From the NCBI RefSeq assembly GCF_024189295.1, contig NZ_JAIZEN010000017.1, positions 1-64,000 on the forward strand: a stretch of 64,000 nucleotides of DNA, in the 5' to 3' direction. This DNA is from Halobacillus sp. A1. GTDB taxonomy: Bacteria; Bacillota; Bacilli; Bacillales; Halobacillaceae. Below, piece by piece: positions 36,722 through 44,943 of this stretch (the first letter of the stretch is position 1; the number at the start of each line of letters is the position of its first letter). The position numbers and the translations under genes were made by a program. The notes below the pieces were generated by a model, which saw only the letters and a program-made list of their open reading frames with translations, ran no database searches and was not told the origin of the DNA.

Positions 36722-37190
36722 GATAGATACCTCCTGACCATTTCACTTATAACTACTCATCTCCCTTGTAAATATTACTTGAAACCATCATTATCCCTTT
36801 CCATAAGCAGGCATCCAGAAGCCAGAGCTTCCCAGAAAAGGTTCAGTACAATCTAAAGAGCTTCCGTATATTTCGTATTTTCCAGTTCATCGCAGCAAAA
36901 ACAGAAGCGTTTGCCGATCGTCGACTCTTCTATTGAGCGGAGGGAAAGCATAATATAACGTGTTCAAACGATAGTTGTGTGAAATATCTTGGGATTGGTG
37001 AACCAATTGTCAAACAAAAACTTGTCCGAGGACTCAGAAGATTCTTTCTGTGTTCTTTTTTCCGCTGCACCTGAGATTGTCAAAAATAATCTCTATGATA
37101 TGGGATACCCGAGATAAGGGCTGCTTCTTTAACTAAATTAAAGATTACCTAAATACTTTCGAGCGATATATTTATATGAGGAGGAGGAGT
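36722..37190. other. Divergent 469-bp region with a possible glycosyltransferase remnant
   Basis: This separates neuA from the AsnB-like gene and must hold both promoters. A short minus-strand frame at 36775-36852 looks like the tail of a glycosyltransferase (listed separately). The remainder (36853-37170) shows no gene; GGTGAACC and neighbouring bases at 36998 form a small palindrome. Confidence 0.4.
36775..36852 (-). pseudogene. Possible C-terminal remnant of a glycosyltransferase
   Basis: A 25-codon minus-strand stretch translates to NLFWEALASGCLLMERD and ends in TAA. This matches the (F)EALASGxxl motif near the nucleotide-sugar site of GT-B and CgeB-like glycosyltransferases. A stop lies just upstream and there is no start. 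It suggests that a glycosyltransferase gene was lost from this spot. Confidence 0.35.
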
Positions 37191-38996
37191 ATGAAAATCA
37201 CAATCAATAAGACAACTGGTATATGGGATGCAAATATAAAACCAAGTTATATCATAGATGTAACACATCATGAATCCTTGCTGTTGTTTTATGGAACACC
37301 ACTGCTACTAGACTCCTCAGCATTTTCACCGGAAAAATTAAGAGATTTAAAAAACATCAAGTTTAACGAACTGATTCCTCGATTGACTGGTGATTATTTT
37401 TGTGTGGAAACAAAAAATGGACAAATCACTAATTTTGCGGTTGATTTTTATGGCCACTGTCGAATGTATATGAATGAAATTGGGGAGGACATTTTCATTA
37501 GTAATGACTTATATTCACTTCCCCAGAACACAGATCTGGAGTTAGATTGGTTTCAAATTTTTTACTTCTTGAACTGGGACCATACGTGGAATGGGGGTAC
37601 GTTTTATAAGCAGATTCATTTATTAGCACCTACTAAAGCATACAAACTCGCAACTAATGAGGTAACTGAAGAATATCTGAAAATGCCAAAACTGAAAAAT
37701 ATAAGCGTAAAAGATTCTATAATTGAGGTTTTATCAGCCATTTCAAGTAGAAGTGATGAAAAGGCTCCATTAATGATGCTCTCTGGAGGACTAGATTCTA
37801 TGCATATTGCGAGTATTGCGAAGAACAATGAAATAAACCTCGACTATGTAACGGGTGAAATTAAAGATGTAGTGCTCGACGATAACATTAAAGATCAATT
37901 AGGAGTTCGAAAAATTGCTGAACTGTATAATCTAGACGTAAATCATGTAGAAGTTAAGATAAAGAATTTCTACGATAAGTGGCAGGGAAAACTCGGCGAT
38001 GTACTTCCATTCGAGTATAAAGATGGCAGACTATGGATTTATATGGCTTCTCATGCCCGGGAAAACGGGTATGAAATTCTTATGAGTGGCCAAAATGCGG
38101 ATGCGATCTATAATTATAGTTATACGAATGATACTTCTATAAAAGAAGTATATAAAAAGTTGATAAAAACCTATTTAAAGCCTGGAAGAATGAATTTCTC
38201 CGAACGCCTTCAAAAAACAGGCTTAAATGAATATATTATGCGTCTATATAGTACAGATAAATTCCTCCAAAAGGTGTTAGATCACAATCACTACTCTAAA
38301 GGTTTCAAGCGAATCTGGAAATATATCAACATGGATTTGCCCCTTACAAGAGAGAACTACATGGCTACCTATGCTGTTAAAGGAAATGGATACCCAAAAA
38401 CTATTGGATTATATGTTTCAGAAGCTGCGAATGCAAACGGAAAAAAATTCTATGAAGGAATGTTGACAAGCGAATTTGGAAAGATGATCGACCTATATGA
38501 TAAAAAAACGTATAAAACGGGTCGTGAATTATTATTGATGACAAAATTATTAGGCTATTGTCAGGGAGAAGACCTGCGTGCAATCACTGAATGTTGCAGA
38601 CTAAACGGCATTAGCAGTCTCCAAATATATACAAGTGCACCGGTACTTCCTCAATATAGTAACTTACGGATCGGTATTAAAGATATATTCCGACCTAAAT
38701 ATAAGACTTATAGAGAAGTTAAAAAACATGGCCTACTACAGGTAAGGGAAGCGATAAATAAAGAAAAGAGTTCAGAGAATACGGTCAATGCTTCTCAAAT
38801 ATGGAAAATCATTTACAATATACTTTATCACAACCTGGATTTTGGGGAGTGTATAGTGCATGCAAAAAAAGCAATGGAAGAATCCGGTATGGTTAATATT
38901 GAAAAATTAAACAGCGTTATCGAAAAAGATATTGGAATAAAAATGAGAGTGGCCTGGTTGGGCTTATCCCTTAAGAAGATGGGATACACTTTCTAG
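37191..38996 (+). CDS. Asparagine-synthase-like (AsnB family) protein without the glutaminase cysteine
   Basis: This 601-residue protein has the AsnB two-domain outline. The N-terminal ~190 residues resemble the class II amidotransferase domain (NFAVDFYGHCRMYMNEIGED, DIFISNDLYSLPQN), but the mature start is MKITINK, lacking the catalytic Cys2. The C-terminal ATP-pyrophosphatase domain has the PP-loop LMMLSGGLDSMHIASIAKNN (about residues 197-216). Such proteins adenylate a carboxylate and use ammonia or another amine. In surface-glycan loci they may amidate a sugar acid. ATG at 37176 is followed by AGGAGGAGGAG, which is the ribosome site for the ATG at 37191, so 37191 is preferred. It is divergent from the neuA operon. 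Confidence 0.8.
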   Translation: MKITINKTTGIWDANIKPSYIIDVTHHESLLLFYGTPLLLDSSAFSPEKLRDLKNIKFNELIPRLTGDYFCVETKNGQITNFAVDFYGHCRMYMNEIGEDIFISNDLYSLPQNTDLELDWFQIFYFLNWDHTWNGGTFYKQIHLLAPTKAYKLATNEVTEEYLKMPKLKNISVKDSIIEVLSAISSRSDEKAPLMMLSGGLDSMHIASIAKNNEINLDYVTGEIKDVVLDDNIKDQLGVRKIAELYNLDVNHVEVKIKNFYDKWQGKLGDVLPFEYKDGRLWIYMASHARENGYEILMSGQNADAIYNYSYTNDTSIKEVYKKLIKTYLKPGRMNFSERLQKTGLNEYIMRLYSTDKFLQKVLDHNHYSKGFKRIWKYINMDLPLTRENYMATYAVKGNGYPKTIGLYVSEAANANGKKFYEGMLTSEFGKMIDLYDKKTYKTGRELLLMTKLLGYCQGEDLRAITECCRLNGISSLQIYTSAPVLPQYSNLRIGIKDIFRPKYKTYREVKKHGLLQVREAINKEKSSENTVNASQIWKIIYNILYHNLDFGECIVHAKKAMEESGMVNIEKLNSVIEKDIGIKMRVAWLGLSLKKMGYTF

Positions 38997-39015
38997 ATTT
39001 ATCGATGTCTGCCTC

Positions 39016-39293
39016 CAATAGTATCGCCAACACGCTGGCGGACCACGACGTCGGCTTAAAATGGGCTCTTATTACCACCCTCGTCCTCGTACTTTTTTTC
39101 ATTGGAACCACCTAACGACTTCTATTTTTCCTTAATGGCACTTGAACCCGTTACGATAGAAGACCTCCAACTCGGGAAACAGGAGGGCTGGGTAAAATCG
39201 GAGCTGGACGCACAGTTACAGACCGAGCTGAAGGATGTGCTGCTTGCTACGATCGATGGGAAAGATCAGCTGCAGGTGTTTTATTATCGTTAA
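39016..39293 (+). pseudogene. Decayed, internally deleted copy of the DUF421 gene
   Basis: Two blocks match the intact gene at 30782-31486. Bases 39018-39110 correspond to about 30948-31040 (TATCGCCAAC-CGCTGGCGGA shared), and 39137-39293 correspond to 31260-31486 (ending with the same VFYYR codons and stop), with an internal deletion of about 200 bp and a second of about 80 bp. Frameshifts and a stop separate the blocks. Substitutions of roughly one in ten show it is not a recent copy. The 3' flank and terminator are duplicated too. A 63-codon open frame at 39102 is only the tail. Confidence 0.85.
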
Positions 39294-39335
39294 AGACTCG
39301 CGAACTAAAATTCATAAAGCCAAACTTCTATAGAC

Positions 39336-39379
39336 AAAGCCCCAGGCGGAGTTGCTAACGCCTGGGGCTTTATCTATTT
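39336..39379 (+). terminator. Duplicated DUF421 terminator
   Basis: AAAGCCCCAGGCG and CGCCTGGGGCTTT pair, followed by ATCTATTTTT. It is near-identical to the hairpin at 31535, showing that the duplication extends beyond the coding sequence. Confidence 0.85.
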
Positions 39380-39447
39380 TTGTATAAAGAACAGGAAAAA
39401 GGAGCTGTCAAAAAGTCATTTTTCATAACTTTTTGATACCGCTTCTT

Positions 39448-40470
39448 TTATAAATCATTGTCGTTCTGGCGAGGCAGCATATTGTTAAAGACATCGTTCA
39501 TTGTGATGACGCCCAGGAACTTAGAACCGTCCATAACCACGGCCAGCTGCTCACTGGACCGTCGCATGTTCGTAAATGCTTCATGTAAGAGTGTGTTCGG
39601 ATGCAGGACGAATGACGGGCGCGCAAGTTCCCTCGCCGGCCGGTCCGCCGGCTCAAGCAGCGTATCACGAACATGAAGGACTCTCGGGGGCCCTTCACCC
39701 TCTGCCATAACGAGGACGCGTTTGTGACCGGTACGTTCTGTTGCTTCCTGGACATCATGTGCCGTGGCATCTGAACCCACCGCTGTTGGAGCTATTTCTT
39801 TCGGAAATAAGTCAGAGACCTTTAAAGTTTCCAAATCAAGAGCGCCTGAAATCGGCCTGCGGATGGACGCGTCCAGGGCACCGACATTGGCCGAGTATTC
39901 CACAAGGTGTCGGATGGTCGCAGCATCCTGACCACCAATTGCAGCCGAATCGACGGGTTCCACGCCCGAAGCCTTCACGAGACGATTGGCTATATTATTA
40001 ATCCAAAGAAGCATGGGCCGAAACAGCCATATGAATATACGGGAAGGCAAGCCGACCATGATTGCCGAGGCTTCAGGGTGGGCGATCGCCCACGATTTCG
40101 GTGCCATCTCGCCAACGACGAGATGGAGGAACGTCACAATCAGCAATGATAAAAAGAAAGAAGTTCCATCGCTCAGCCAGTATGGAAGCCCCACCTCAGC
40201 GAGTATCGGTGAAAACCAATCATCGACCGCTGGTTTAGTCACCGCACCGAGAGCGAACGTACATACCGTAATGCCCAGCTGGGCTCCTGCCAGCATGACT
40301 GTAAGTTCATTCACTGATCGCAATGCAGCTCGGGCGCCACGGCTGTTGACCGCTTCCTCTTCGAGCCGATGGCGACGGGCTCCGATTAGCGCAAATTCAA
40401 TGATAACGAAAAACGCGCTTAGTGAAATGATTGCTGTTGTCACTAGTATTATAATCAAGGGGTTAGACAT
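39448..40470 (-). CDS. CNNM/CorC-family (hemolysin C-like) membrane protein, short paralogue
   Basis: This 340-residue protein has a DUF21/CNNM transmembrane domain (residues 1-190: ILVTTAIISLSAFFVIIEFA, ARRHRLEEEAVNSRGARAAL, GAQLGITVCTFALGAVTKPA) and a CBS-domain pair (about 215-330). There is no C-terminal CorC_HlyC domain. The frame opens at 40530, but ATG at 40470 (MSNPLIII) overlaps the stop of the upstream paralogue as ATGTCTAA and follows GGAG, so that start is used. CNNM proteins move or regulate Mg2+/Co2+ or Na+. Sequence texture (Ala/Val-rich, higher GC) differs from neighbours and recalls paired actinobacterial genes. The two proteins may form a heteromer. Confidence 0.82.
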   Translation of the reverse strand: MSNPLIIILVTTAIISLSAFFVIIEFALIGARRHRLEEEAVNSRGARAALRSVNELTVMLAGAQLGITVCTFALGAVTKPAVDDWFSPILAEVGLPYWLSDGTSFFLSLLIVTFLHLVVGEMAPKSWAIAHPEASAIMVGLPSRIFIWLFRPMLLWINNIANRLVKASGVEPVDSAAIGGQDAATIRHLVEYSANVGALDASIRRPISGALDLETLKVSDLFPKEIAPTAVGSDATAHDVQEATERTGHKRVLVMAEGEGPPRVLHVRDTLLEPADRPARELARPSFVLHPNTLLHEAFTNMRRSSEQLAVVMDGSKFLGVITMNDVFNNMLPRQNDNDL

Positions 40471-41869
40471 TATCTCCCCTCCTTGCCTGTTCCTGAACCG
40501 AATTAGGATCAACATTCTTTTCTGGTTCATCTATTTCCAAATAGATCAAGGTGGGAACCCATCTGTCCACCTCAATTATCCGCGCTACTAAGTAACGGCG
40601 GACGGGGTCATCATGAACGAGGTCAGCCGGATCTTCAGGGAGCTCGACCGTGATGGTTTCATTGACGGCTGGGAGATTACCACAATGGGCAATAATCATT
40701 CCAGCTACCGTTTCATAATCCCCACGCGGCAGTTGGTAACCGATTTCGCGTTCGGCCTCATCGACGTGCACATCTCCGCTCATTTGCCATGAGTCCTCTC
40801 CTTCAGGTTCGAAGACCGCAGGCAGTTCGCTGTCGTGCTCATCTGAAATTTCACCAACCACTTCTTCAGCCAAGTCTTCCAATGTCAAGACTCCAGTAAA
40901 GCCGCCATACTCGTCGATGACACAAGCGAGGTCATTTTTTGACTCACTCATACGCATTCGTGCCTCCGGCAGCGACATTAAAGTAGGGACGACCAGAGGA
41001 GGCCTCATAATCGAAGAGACAGGTTCATCGTAAGTCGAAGTTGTCGCCAGTACATCGACAAGATGCACAACACCAATTGGTTCATCATCGGAATTAATGA
41101 CTGGATAACGGGTATGTTCCTTAGCCATCAAGGACCGCACCTCACCAATGGTTATGTCCGGCTCCACAGTATCTGCGCGAGAACGCGGTGTCATTGCGTG
41201 CTCGACGTCGCGCTGAGGGAAGTCCAGAATTCGATCTAGTACGATGGAAAGATTTTTTGGCAAATCACCGCTTTCTCGGGAGTCAGCCACGATATGCTCA
41301 AGGTCACGAGCGGTGGCACTGCTGTCGAGATCATGGACTGGCTCGATTTTCAGAAGCCTTAGAAATCCATTGGCTGCCTGATCAAAAACCTTAATCAACC
41401 ATCCAAAAATCGCAAGGTAAATATTCGTTGAACGAGCAAGCTTGAGAGCCAATGGTTCGGAATTGGCAATCGCAAGGTTCTTAGGATACAACTCACCAAA
41501 GATCATCTGCACAACCGTCGACACAGCCAAAGCCAGCACAGTACCGACCGAGATGCTCACCGCGGCAGGCACACCGGCCCCGTCGAGCAGCACGCCCAGA
41601 CTTTCACCCACTAGAGGCTCGGCAACGTACCCGATGAGTAGGCCTGTAACAGTGATACCAAGTTGAGCGCCAGAAAGCATGAAGGATGTCCGCTTCGTCA
41701 CCGCCAGTGCACGTTTAGCTGCACTATTGCCTTCATCGGCCAGTACGCCCAACCGGGAGCGATCAACAGACATGTACGCAAACTCCTGGGCGACAAAATA
41801 ACCATTTGCGGCAATGATAGCGAGAATCACGATGATGCCAAGCAGTAAAGTCAACGTTGCTATTAACAT
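40463..41869 (-). CDS. CNNM/CorC-family (hemolysin C-like) membrane protein with CorC domain
   Basis: This ~468-residue protein has a CNNM domain (residues 1-200; IIAANGYFVAQEFAYMSVDR, LSGAQLGITVTGLLIGYVAE, GELYPKNLAIAN), two CBS domains (about 215-345; AMTPRSRADTVEPDITIGEV, DEYGGFTGVLTLEDLAEEVV), and a C-terminal CorC_HlyC domain (about 370-455; LPRGDYETVAGMIIAHCGNL). It is full length for the family. A TTG at 41875 and an ATG at 41869 are both possible starts after AAGGCGG. It is translationally coupled to the short paralogue. GC-rich composition against an AT-rich island on the left suggests separate acquisition. Ion specificity cannot be read from sequence. Confidence 0.84.
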   Translation of the reverse strand: MLIATLTLLLGIIVILAIIAANGYFVAQEFAYMSVDRSRLGVLADEGNSAAKRALAVTKRTSFMLSGAQLGITVTGLLIGYVAEPLVGESLGVLLDGAGVPAAVSISVGTVLALAVSTVVQMIFGELYPKNLAIANSEPLALKLARSTNIYLAIFGWLIKVFDQAANGFLRLLKIEPVHDLDSSATARDLEHIVADSRESGDLPKNLSIVLDRILDFPQRDVEHAMTPRSRADTVEPDITIGEVRSLMAKEHTRYPVINSDDEPIGVVHLVDVLATTSTYDEPVSSIMRPPLVVPTLMSLPEARMRMSESKNDLACVIDEYGGFTGVLTLEDLAEEVVGEISDEHDSELPAVFEPEGEDSWQMSGDVHVDEAEREIGYQLPRGDYETVAGMIIAHCGNLPAVNETITVELPEDPADLVHDDPVRRYLVARIIEVDRWVPTLIYLEIDEPEKNVDPNSVQEQARRGDNV

Positions 41870-41875
41870 ACGCAA

Positions 41876-42907
41876 TCTACCGCCTTATCTACGTAGATTG
41901 GCTGGCTGCAATGACCTGGATCCTGAGTAAATAGACTGTAACTACTTGGTTCAGAGGCACCGGCTTCGCTCTTAGTTGACGACATATATTTCTTGCTCAT
42001 TAATTTTCATCCTCCGTTGTGTACGTAATTCTTTTTCCATAGTATATAAAACTAAATATAAAAGCAATAAATTAAGATGTGGCTTCATAGGAAACCGGCC
42101 TGATCCTGCACAGGGAGGGCCTTTAAAAAATCGTGATCATATTATCTTTACGTCCTTTGATTCCAGGGGATTTATCATTTAGTAAAACACGTTGTCTTGT
42201 TCCAAGAACACCTGAGTTTTGAAGTGAAGTTAACTACCCTACTAGCACACTATCTTTTAAAAGTTCATTAGGATACCTTCCCTAAAACTTCTATAGTAAG
42301 CCGCACGTAAATTCATTCGAATAGTTAGAGTATATTATTACCTGAATTCATCGTCAGAAGCAGCTTATGAGGTAATGGTTTAATATACCTTTATCAATGG
42401 CTTTTAAACATTTATGGGAAATAGTAGATTATTCAATCCCAACCCAGCATGTACGTTTATCAAGATAATCCCTCTCTTATGACTTCATCATGAAACTCTT
42501 TTCCCACAGGTTTTTACTTGTATTCTCCATATTGTTTCCTAGTTTATTAAATATAGACCTCTAATTCCGTCTGCTGAAACCACCGAACTGAACTTTAAAA
42601 CCTCCTCCAACAACCCCTTTACTCTGGTCTCCACGGGCGTTTTTACTTCCGCAGGTTGAATCTGAGCCACCATTAGTGATTATTTTTTTGGGAATATTTT
42701 TGTTCTCTAACTTACCGCCCCCGCAAATTTCAGAAAAACCTACTTCACAAAATAGGTTGTTGGTTAGGTTTATATTAAGAAATCCTTGCTTTTGTTCTCT
42801 CCTGTCATATCTTATGAAAAGACGGAATACATAATAGCGGTGGGATGGGTTTTCACTTATTTGCCCTTAATCGCCCAGAGGATATGGTTCAAGGGAGGGA
42901 AGATAAT
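41876..42907. other. 1-kb gap without a convincing gene
   Basis: AT-rich DNA with stops in all frames over most of its length. One minus-strand frame is open for about 100 codons (roughly 42573-42868), ending ...FKVQFGGFSRRN, but has no start codon or ribosome site and no family I recognise. AGGGAGG at 42892-42898 is the ribosome site for the glycosyltransferase remnant. No repeat or terminator stood out. Confidence 0.4.
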
Positions 42908-43633
42908 ATGAAAATTGCTATTTTCAGTGACACATTCACTCCGCAGGTCAATGGGGTATCTCTGACACTTGAAAGATTAATTACCCATTTGGAAAAAGAA
43001 AAAATTGATTATCGCTTGTTTGCTCCTCAATTAAAAGGTTCCTTCTCTTCTGGCTGTATCCACCCTATCATTAGTATTCCGTTCTTTATGTATCCTGAAT
43101 GCCGTTTATCAGTCCCCTACGCCCCTGGTGTGAAAAAAGAGCTCGAAGCTTTCAAGCCTGATATTGTCCATATTGCGACTCCATTCAATGTGGGGCTGAC
43201 TGGACTTTATTACGCAAAGAAATTAGGCATTCCAACCGTAGGCTCTTACCACAAACATTTCGATCGCTATTTGGAGTATTATAACCTTCAATACTTCTCG
43301 AAATGGACGTGGAAATACATGAAGTGGTTTTATCAATCTTTCGAAAAGACTTTCGTTCCTTCTTATCAAACGAAAGCCGAACTTCTTCATCATGGATTCC
43401 AGAATATTTCTATTTGGAGCAGAGGAGTAGACTGTACTAAATTCCATCCATGTTCAAATGAGGTAGACATCAAAAAATGGTATGGTATTGAACAGCCATT
43501 TCTATTAACCTATGTCGGTCGGCTGGCACCTGAAAAAGATCTCGCTTTCATACCCCCTCCTCTTTCACTTGAAGAACTAGAGCTCCTTTGGCATCATGTA
43601 CATCCACTACATCTCCCCTGCAAGGATTGGTAG
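42908..43633 (+). pseudogene. Truncated GT4-family glycosyltransferase
   Basis: From ATG 42908 (after AGGGAGG) the 241-codon frame encodes the N-terminal Rossmann domain of a GT4/GT-B glycosyltransferase: MKIAIFSDTFTPQVNGVSLT, DIVHIATPFNVGLTGLYYAK, GSYHKHFDRYLEYYN, and the start of domain 2, LLTYVGRLAPEKDLAFI. Family members have 370-400 residues. After DLAFI the sequence changes abruptly to an unrelated tail (PPPLSLEELELLW...) and stops, so the nucleotide-binding half with the EX7E motif is missing. Deletion or insertion at about 43545 is the likely cause. The enzyme would be inactive. The frame upstream to 42845 is not needed. Confidence 0.82.
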
Positions 43634-43651
43634 ACTCTTTGATTTGCCCGA

Positions 43652-43861
43652 TTAAGACCCGAATAAGTAAACACACGCATTTTCATTGACGACTTGTTCA
43701 TTGCATTGTTCTAAAATTTGCTCCCGTAAACCTGCAGAACATCCCATCATGTACGTTCCACTTTTGTGTCCCATTATAGCAAATGTGCGTCTTTTGTTTG
43801 ATGGATTTTCCTTCTCCACTTCCCCTAGCACTCTACGCTGGTCACTTTCTCCAGAAACATA
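43652..43861 (-). pseudogene. Remnant of an unidentified gene
   Basis: A 69-codon minus-strand frame without a start reads EVEKENPSNKRRTFAIMGHK and CSAGLREQILEQCNEQVVNE and ends in TAA at 43652-43654. The composition looks coding. Two stops precede it. It abuts the break point of the truncated glycosyltransferase, so it is probably what replaced the missing half. I do not recognise the family. Confidence 0.35.
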
Positions 43862-43922
43862 CTATTAAACTTCACTTCTTCAATCTGCAGAAAATTTTTT
43901 CAAACAAAAAGATAGATTTCTG

Positions 43923-43951
43923 TTGTAACCAATCACAAACAGTGATACTAT
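43923..43951 (+). promoter_or_regulatory. Candidate SigA promoter for ppsR-ppdK
   Basis: TTGTAA (43923-43928) and TACTAT (43946-43951) are separated by 17 bp. Transcription would start near 43958, giving a leader of about 165 nt. Confidence 0.45.
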
Positions 43952-43965
43952 ACTATTCATCAAAT

Positions 43966-44009
43966 AGTGTGTCACATTACAATGAAATCCACTAATAGTA
44001 TGACACATT
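43966..44009. promoter_or_regulatory. Pair of CcpN-like operator sites upstream of ppsR
   Basis: AGTGTGTCACA (43966-43976, read on the minus strand as TGTGACACACT) and TATGACACATT (43999-44009) each match the CcpN consensus TRTGHYATAYW at 10 of 11 positions and face each other. CcpN represses gluconeogenic genes in B. subtilis; ppdK is gluconeogenic. The link is an inference. Confidence 0.4.
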
Positions 44010-44124
44010 AATCACTAAACACTTCCATAAAGGGAGGGAAGTAAAAAGAAATATATGGGTTCTATACTTACACAGGCCGTTTCATTCGGCTGATTCTATT
44101 ACTTTATAAATAAGGAGATTGATA

Positions 44125-44943
44125 GTGACTAAAAAAGAAACGGTTTTCGTCGTGTCAGATTCGATCGGGGAAACAGCTGAACTCATGGTAAAGGCTGTAA
44201 TAAGCCAATTTTTTGGACAGGATGTCGAAATTAAACACTTTTCTTATGTTGAGGACAACCAGGATATCAATAATGTCATTACGAATGCGAAATATAGTCC
44301 TTCCATCATCGCTTACACCATTGTACTTCAGGATTTAAAGCAATATCTTGACCTCAGAGCTGAAGAAGAAGGGATTTTGGCTGTCGATTTAATGTATCCT
44401 CTCATGAATGCGTTCACTCAAACATTCGATATGCAGCCCAATCGACAACCCGGGCAAATGAGAAAGTTGGATGAAAACTATTTTAAAAGAGTGGAAGCGA
44501 TTGAGTTTGCTGTGAAATATGATGACGGGCAGGAAGTACGTGGATTAAAACAAGCAGACATCGTCCTCATAGGAGTATCACGAACATCCAAAACCCCGCT
44601 TTCTATGTATCTAGCCAACAAACAATATAAAGTAGCCAATGTACCTCTCATCCCAGAGCTCCCACCTCCTCAAGAACTTTTTACGATTCCAAGAAAAAAG
44701 TGCATTGGACTCATCATCTCACCTGAAAAATTAAATGACATCCGTAGAGAGCGATTAAAAAGTCTCGGTTTAACAAACGCAGCAAATTATGCATCTTTAG
44801 AGAGAATCTTTGAAGAAATAGATTGTGCGGAAAAGATCATGAAAAAAATCGGCTGTCCGATCATTGATGTGTCTAATAAAGCTATAGAAGAGACAGCTGA
44901 CGTCATTTTGGCCATGTTTAATAAAAAGGGGAGTTTTGCATGA
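44125..44943 (+). CDS. ppsR: PPDK regulatory protein (bifunctional kinase/pyrophosphorylase, DUF299)
   Basis: This 272-residue protein of PF03618 (B. subtilis YqfL type) starts TVFVVSDSIGETAELMVKAV and has the nucleotide-binding P-loop GVSRTSKTPLSMYLANKQYK (about residues 152-171). It uses ADP to phosphorylate, and inorganic phosphate to dephosphorylate, a threonine next to the catalytic His of pyruvate phosphate dikinase, switching the enzyme off and on. The frame opens at TTG 44119, but AAGGAG (44112-44117) is only one base away. GTG at 44125 has ideal spacing. It overlaps ppdK by four bases (ATGA), which strongly supports PPDK as its target. Confidence 0.92.
   Translation: MTKKETVFVVSDSIGETAELMVKAVISQFFGQDVEIKHFSYVEDNQDINNVITNAKYSPSIIAYTIVLQDLKQYLDLRAEEEGILAVDLMYPLMNAFTQTFDMQPNRQPGQMRKLDENYFKRVEAIEFAVKYDDGQEVRGLKQADIVLIGVSRTSKTPLSMYLANKQYKVANVPLIPELPPPQELFTIPRKKCIGLIISPEKLNDIRRERLKSLGLTNAANYASLERIFEEIDCAEKIMKKIGCPIIDVSNKAIEETADVILAMFNKKGSFA

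Noticed and set aside
39986-40591. 201-codon plus-strand open frame antisense to the CNNM genes
   Set aside because: Long antisense frames are expected in GC-rich coding DNA. The opposite strand encodes full CNNM motifs.
42573-42868. About 100 codons open on the minus strand
   Set aside because: There is no start codon, no ribosome site and no recognisable family. Kept only as a note on the 1-kb gap.
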